NCBI RefSeq assembly: GCF_018390635.1
Contig: NZ_JAHBGE010000078.1
Span: forward strand, 62,001 to 126,000
From: Ancylobacter lacus
GTDB taxonomy: Bacteria; Pseudomonadota; Alphaproteobacteria; Rhizobiales; Xanthobacteraceae
Length of the DNA: 64,000 bases
Reading direction: 5' to 3'
Position 1 is the stretch's first letter. The number at the start of each line of letters is the position of its first letter. The notes under the pieces were generated by a model. That model was not told the origin of the DNA and did no database searches. It saw nothing but the letters and a program-made list of their open reading frames with translations. A program made the position numbers and the translations under genes. Shown piece by piece: positions 60,824-64,000 of this stretch.

Positions 60824-60849
60824 GCATATCCTCCTTTGAAGCGACATGC
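60824..60849 (-). ncRNA. ROSE-like RNA thermometer hairpin
   Basis: In the mRNA leader, GCAUGUC + bulged G + CUUC pairs with GGAG + GAUAUGC around an AAA loop: 11 bp with two G-U pairs, covering the whole GGAGG ribosome site. The single bulged G opposite the Shine-Dalgarno and the UCGCU box match the diagnostic 3' hairpin of ROSE elements, known before small heat-shock genes in Rhizobiales. Two further GC-rich hairpins can form upstream in the roughly 85-base leader (about 60850-60910). At low temperature the site should be masked, then melt on heating. Confidence 0.75.
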
Positions 60850-60911
60850 GCGCGGCCCGCTCTCCTGAGCCGGGCCGGGCCTTGCACCGCCGTCTGGCCG
60901 GTGCGTTCCTG

Positions 60912-60939
60912 ACATGGTGAGGGATTTTTCGCCTGCAAG
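60912..60939 (-). promoter_or_regulatory. Candidate RpoH (sigma-32) promoter of the Hsp20 gene
   Basis: On the minus strand CTTGCA (60939-60934), a 16-base spacer and CCATGT (60917-60912) resemble the alphaproteobacterial heat-shock consensus CTTGAA...CCATAT. Transcription from here would give a leader of about 85 bases, the right size for a ROSE element. Confidence 0.5.
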
Positions 60940-61448
60940 AGGGGGCCGCGCCGCTGTGTCGTGGGGCATGTGCGGGCGCGGCCAGAGGGCGCGCGCCGGC
61001 ACGCCCGCGCCCACGCCCGGCCCCCCGTGCACGCCCCCGTTTCCGCCGTCTCTGCCCCGGCCGGAGCGCGGCCCGCGCCCCGCCACGCCCGCGCCATACC
61101 CATGAACATGGGATGAAGGGGGCTTTCCGCTTCCATTCAGCGCGGTTTACCTATGTGCCATGTCCACGCCGGCCATGCCGCGCATCTTCACGCCGGCGGC
61201 TGCGCCGGAATGCCCCGCCGGCCGCGCCGGCCGATGTGCCGAGGCCGGCTCCGGGCCGTCGACGTGCCTCGCCCCTTCCTCCCTCATGAACGGCGCATGA
61301 ACGCCGGCTTCGGATGATGTTCATTCGCACCGCCCCCTTATTTCCCTGGGTCCTCCCGCCCGGCGCGCGCCGCTGCCGGGCGGTGGCGGGGCGGCGCGGC
61401 CTTCCGGGCGCCGGGCGGGCAGGCTGGGGAGGTTTCCCGACGGTGGCG

Positions 61449-61844
61449 ATGCGGATCTACGCCCCGGTGCTGCTCTTCATGCTGGCGATCGGCATGAACG
61501 GCCCGGCGGCGAGCGCCCAGGGCATCGGGATCACCATTGGCGGGCCGTGGGGCGGCATGGCGGCGCCGGCACCGCAGCCGGGCCAGCCCGGCGCCGGGCC
61601 CTATGCCCCCTACGAGGCACCGCCGGCCGGCCGGGCGACCCGGCAGGGGCTCGACGCCGATGGCGCGGTGACCATGCTGCGCGGGCGCGGCTTCACCAAT
61701 ATCGAGGTCATCCGCCAGCGCGGCGCCATGATCATTCTGGAAGCCAACGGGCCGCGCGGGGAGCGGGTGCAGCTCGTGGTCGACGGCGCCTCCGGGGCGA
61801 TCAGTGGCATGAAGGTGATCGGCTTCGGCGACAAGAGATACTGA
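61449..61844 (+). CDS. Small secreted PepSY-like protein
   Basis: 131 aa. Signal peptide MRIYAPVLLFMLAIGMNGPAASAQ, a Gly/Pro linker, then a PepSY-like domain at about 68-128: LDADGAVTMLRGRGFTNIEVIRQRGAMIILEANGPRGERVQLVVDGASGAISGMKVIG. The fold and layout resemble the larger secreted protein at 59113. A GTG two codons earlier (61443), 10 bases after GGGGAGG, is an alternative start. Function unknown. Confidence 0.78.
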   Translation: MRIYAPVLLFMLAIGMNGPAASAQGIGITIGGPWGGMAAPAPQPGQPGAGPYAPYEAPPAGRATRQGLDADGAVTMLRGRGFTNIEVIRQRGAMIILEANGPRGERVQLVVDGASGAISGMKVIGFGDKRY

Positions 61845-61960
61845 CCGCGCCCCGTGGCCGCCTTGTGAGGGCGTGGCGGGGCGTGTATCGCTCTGGGCCG
61901 CCCGCCATCCCGCCCACACCCCCTCACCGCACGCCGCCGCACCTTCCCGAACCCGCCATC

Positions 61961-62902
61961 ATGCTGTTTGCCACTCCGTCCAATCCCGTTCCCGAAGGCG
62001 CCATCTGCGGCCGCCTCACCGCCGCCGACGGTGTCGCGCTGCGCTTTGCCCGGTGGGAGGTGGCGGAGCCGACGCGTGGCACGGTGTGCGTGCTGCCGGG
62101 GCGGGGGGAGAAGATCGAGAAGTACTTCGAGACCGTGGAGAACCTGCGCAGCCGCGGCTTCTGCGTCGCCGCGCTGGACTGGCGCGGGCAGGGCGCTTCC
62201 GGCCGGCTGCTGCGCGACCCGGTGAAGGGCCATGTCGGCAGTTTCGACGACTACCAGCTCGATCTCGAGGTCTTCATGCGCGAGGTGGTGGTGCCGCACT
62301 GCCCGGCGCCGCATTTCGCGCTCGCCCATTCCATGGGCGCGGCGATCCTGCTGGACAATGCCCGGCTCGGCGGGGCGTGGTTCGAGCGGCAGTTCCTCAT
62401 CGCGCCGATGCTGCAGATCGCGCTGATCCGCCAGCCGCGCATCGCCCGGGCGACCGCGCGCTGCCTCTCCGCCCTGTGGCTGGACCGCTTCGGCGTGCCG
62501 GCACGGCGCGGCGCCTATGCCGCCGATCCCCCCTTCGACGGCAACCGGCTCTCCTCCGACCCGGTGCGCTATGCCCGAAATGTCGGCATCTCCCGGGCCC
62601 ACCCGGAGCTCGATGTCGGGGTGCCGACGGTCGGCTGGATCCGTGCCGCCTTCGACCTGATGGACCGGCTGGCCGACCCGGCCGCCGCGCGGGCGATCCG
62701 CCAGCCGCTGCTCATCGTCGGGGCCGGGGCGGACCGGGTGGTCTCCACCCGGGCGATCGAGCATTTCGGCGCCCGGCTGATCGCCGGCGCCCACATCGTG
62801 ATTCCCGGCGCGCGGCACGAACTGCTGCAGGAGCGCGACCTCTACCGCGAGCAGCTTCTCGCCGCCTTCGACGCCTTCATTCCCGGCAGCCGCGCCGCCT
62901 GA
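61961..62902 (+). CDS. Alpha/beta hydrolase, lysophospholipase-like
   Basis: 313 aa, PldB/monoacylglycerol lipase type. Oxyanion region CVLPGRGEKIEKYFETVENLRSRGFCVAALDWRGQGASGR; nucleophile Ser in ALAHSMGAAILL; Asp in VGAGADRVVSTRAIE; His in IPGARHELLQERD. Likely a serine ester hydrolase on lipid substrates in the cytoplasm or at the inner membrane; no signal peptide. ATG 61961 is the family start. A 6-bp hairpin at 62904-62921 follows the stop, in the gap before the convergent hisN. Confidence 0.88.
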   Translation: MLFATPSNPVPEGAICGRLTAADGVALRFARWEVAEPTRGTVCVLPGRGEKIEKYFETVENLRSRGFCVAALDWRGQGASGRLLRDPVKGHVGSFDDYQLDLEVFMREVVVPHCPAPHFALAHSMGAAILLDNARLGGAWFERQFLIAPMLQIALIRQPRIARATARCLSALWLDRFGVPARRGAYAADPPFDGNRLSSDPVRYARNVGISRAHPELDVGVPTVGWIRAAFDLMDRLADPAAARAIRQPLLIVGAGADRVVSTRAIEHFGARLIAGAHIVIPGARHELLQERDLYREQLLAAFDAFIPGSRAA

Positions 62903-62938
62903 GGCCGCGCGGCTGCGGCCACACTTACGGCCGCGGCA

Positions 62939-63727
62939 TCAGCCGCGCGCCAGCGTCTCCAGCGCCTGCTCGTGCACGCGGCGGTCGCCGGCCACCACCA
63001 CCCGGCCGCCGCCGGTGGCGGGGTTGCCCTCCCAGTCCGTCACGATGCCGCCGGCGCCCTCGATCACTGGAATCAGCGGCACGATGTCGTGGTCCTGCAG
63101 GTTGGTCTCGATGATGAGGTCGACATGGCCGGCGGCGACCATGCAGTAGCCGTAGCAGTCGCCGCCATAGCGCGAGAGCCGCACGGTCTTCTCCACCGTG
63201 ACAAAGCGGGCGCGGTCGGCCTCGCCCATCAGCAGCGGGCTGGTGGTGAAGAGCAGGGCATCGGCGAGGCTCTCGCAGGGCCGCACCATCAGGCGGCGCT
63301 CCCCGGCGGGGCCGCGGTAGCGGGCGATCTCGCCATTGCCGTAGAATCGCTCGCGGATGAAGGGCTGGTGCATCATGCCCCAGCAGGGCGCGCCGTGGCG
63401 GGTGAGCCCGATCAGCGTGCCCCAGGCCGGCATGCCGGCGATGAACGACTTGGTGCCGTCGATCGGGTCCAGCACCCAGACGAATTCGGCGTCGAGGTGC
63501 TCGTCCTCATATTCCTCGCCGCGGATGCCGTGGCCGGGAAAGCTGCGGCGGATCAGCGAGCGCATCGCCTGCTCCGCCGCGCGGTCGGCGGCGGTGACGG
63601 GATCGAACGCGGCGGCGCCGCGGGTCTTGTCCTCCACGCCGAGCGCGGTGCGGAAGAAGGGCAGGATCGCCCGGCCGGAGACGTCGGCCAGTTCGTGGAC
63701 GAAGGCTTCGAAATCGACGGCGGACAT
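62939..63727 (-). CDS. hisN: Histidinol-phosphatase, inositol monophosphatase family
   Basis: 262-aa Mg-dependent phosphatase of the HisN type found in alphaproteobacteria and actinobacteria, removing phosphate from histidinol phosphate. Metal-site motifs: GEEYEDE (first acidic cluster), WVLDPIDGTKSFIAGMPAWGTLIGL and the C-terminal Asp in NLQDHDIVPLIPVIEGAGGIVTDWEG. SRYGGDCYGYCMVAAGHVDLIIE is the segment that sets HisN apart from plain inositol phosphatases. ATG 63727 is preceded by AGAGGGG. The next 273 bases to the window end show nothing I can support. Confidence 0.92.
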   Translation of the reverse strand: MSAVDFEAFVHELADVSGRAILPFFRTALGVEDKTRGAAAFDPVTAADRAAEQAMRSLIRRSFPGHGIRGEEYEDEHLDAEFVWVLDPIDGTKSFIAGMPAWGTLIGLTRHGAPCWGMMHQPFIRERFYGNGEIARYRGPAGERRLMVRPCESLADALLFTTSPLLMGEADRARFVTVEKTVRLSRYGGDCYGYCMVAAGHVDLIIETNLQDHDIVPLIPVIEGAGGIVTDWEGNPATGGGRVVVAGDRRVHEQALETLARG

Positions 63728-64000
63728 GGCGGACCCCTCTGCGCGGCGGCGCGTCGCCTCCCTTATCGGGCGCTGACGGTTCCGGCAATGCGGGAGCGGG
63801 GGTGGCCGGCGGGCCGGCGCCGGGGCACCCTGCGGCTTCAGGCCCGGGCAAGCGCCGCCGGGCAGGGTGCGCCCCGTCGCACCAGCCTCGCGGGGACGCG
63901 GCGTGCGGCGGCCGGCGCGGCCGATCCGGCGGGAAGCCGTGCCGCGAGGTGCTTCGGAGCTATGCATTTCTGCATGGCCGCCATTTGCCCGCTGACGCAT

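Larger units (their letters stand above)
60822..61448. other. Divergent region Hsp20 / PepSY gene, 627 bases
   Basis: The Hsp20-proximal 120 bases hold the 5' leader, thermometer hairpin and candidate heat-shock promoter. The remaining 500 bases are GC-rich with no recognised gene. The promoter of the rightward gene was not found. Confidence 0.5.

Overview
The window is a gene-dense, very GC-rich chromosomal segment of an alphaproteobacterium. Gene content points to the Hyphomicrobiales (Rhizobiales), perhaps the Xanthobacteraceae; this is inferred from gene families and order (ffh-rpsP-rimM-trmD-rplS, leuC/leuD/leuB, ptsP-prfA-prmC-DUF4167, phaR facing phaAB, DUF1178, DUF459, RHH_4, IalB), not from a database search. 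I found no rRNA, tRNA, CRISPR array, insertion sequence, prophage or attachment site. The segment looks like vertically inherited housekeeping chromosome.

Layout. 0-3 kb: a nitrilase-family amidase cut by the window edge, a DUF1178 gene, and the opposing cytochrome c maturation genes ccmC-ccmD-ccmG. 3-7.3 kb: an acetyltransferase, a MASE1 diguanylate cyclase and an atypical pyruvate kinase-like protein. 7.6-11.6 kb: the SRP/ribosome operon. 12.5-21 kb: leuC, leuD and leuB, spaced out by small genes, a RidA protein, a ribbon-helix-helix protein, a glyoxalase-like protein and a two-gene GMC dehydrogenase operon. 21-26 kb: polyprenyl synthase, MtgA, L32 and an EAL protein. 26-29 kb: PHB regulator and synthesis genes. 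29-34 kb: transporter, gloB and several small conserved genes. 34-41.6 kb: one leftward run from lysC through ptsP, prfA and prmC to DUF4167. 41.7-47.7 kb: ubiG, an MFS transporter, clpB and galU. 48-52 kb: cell-wall and envelope enzymes. 52-58.5 kb: glutamate synthase gltBD. 59-64 kb: two PepSY-like secreted proteins around a small heat-shock gene, a lysophospholipase-like hydrolase and hisN.

Functional themes are translation and protein targeting, amino-acid synthesis (Leu, His, Asp family, Glu), carbon storage (PHB, galU), nitrogen PTS, c-di-GMP signalling, the envelope and heat shock. No wholly new multi-gene system stands out. The most interesting signals are regulatory: a ROSE-like RNA thermometer with a candidate RpoH promoter before the small heat-shock gene; a 23-bp dyad lying inside a well-spaced sigma-70 promoter before gltB; three 15-bp-phased ACGTG boxes before phaB; a tandem 16-bp repeat before the diguanylate cyclase; dyads before the RHH gene and the GMC operon; and a long unexplained leader before the DUF4167 gene. 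Among proteins, the pyruvate kinase-like enzyme lacking the C-terminal domain and the FeS-type GMC dehydrogenase without an adjacent cytochrome subunit deserve attention.
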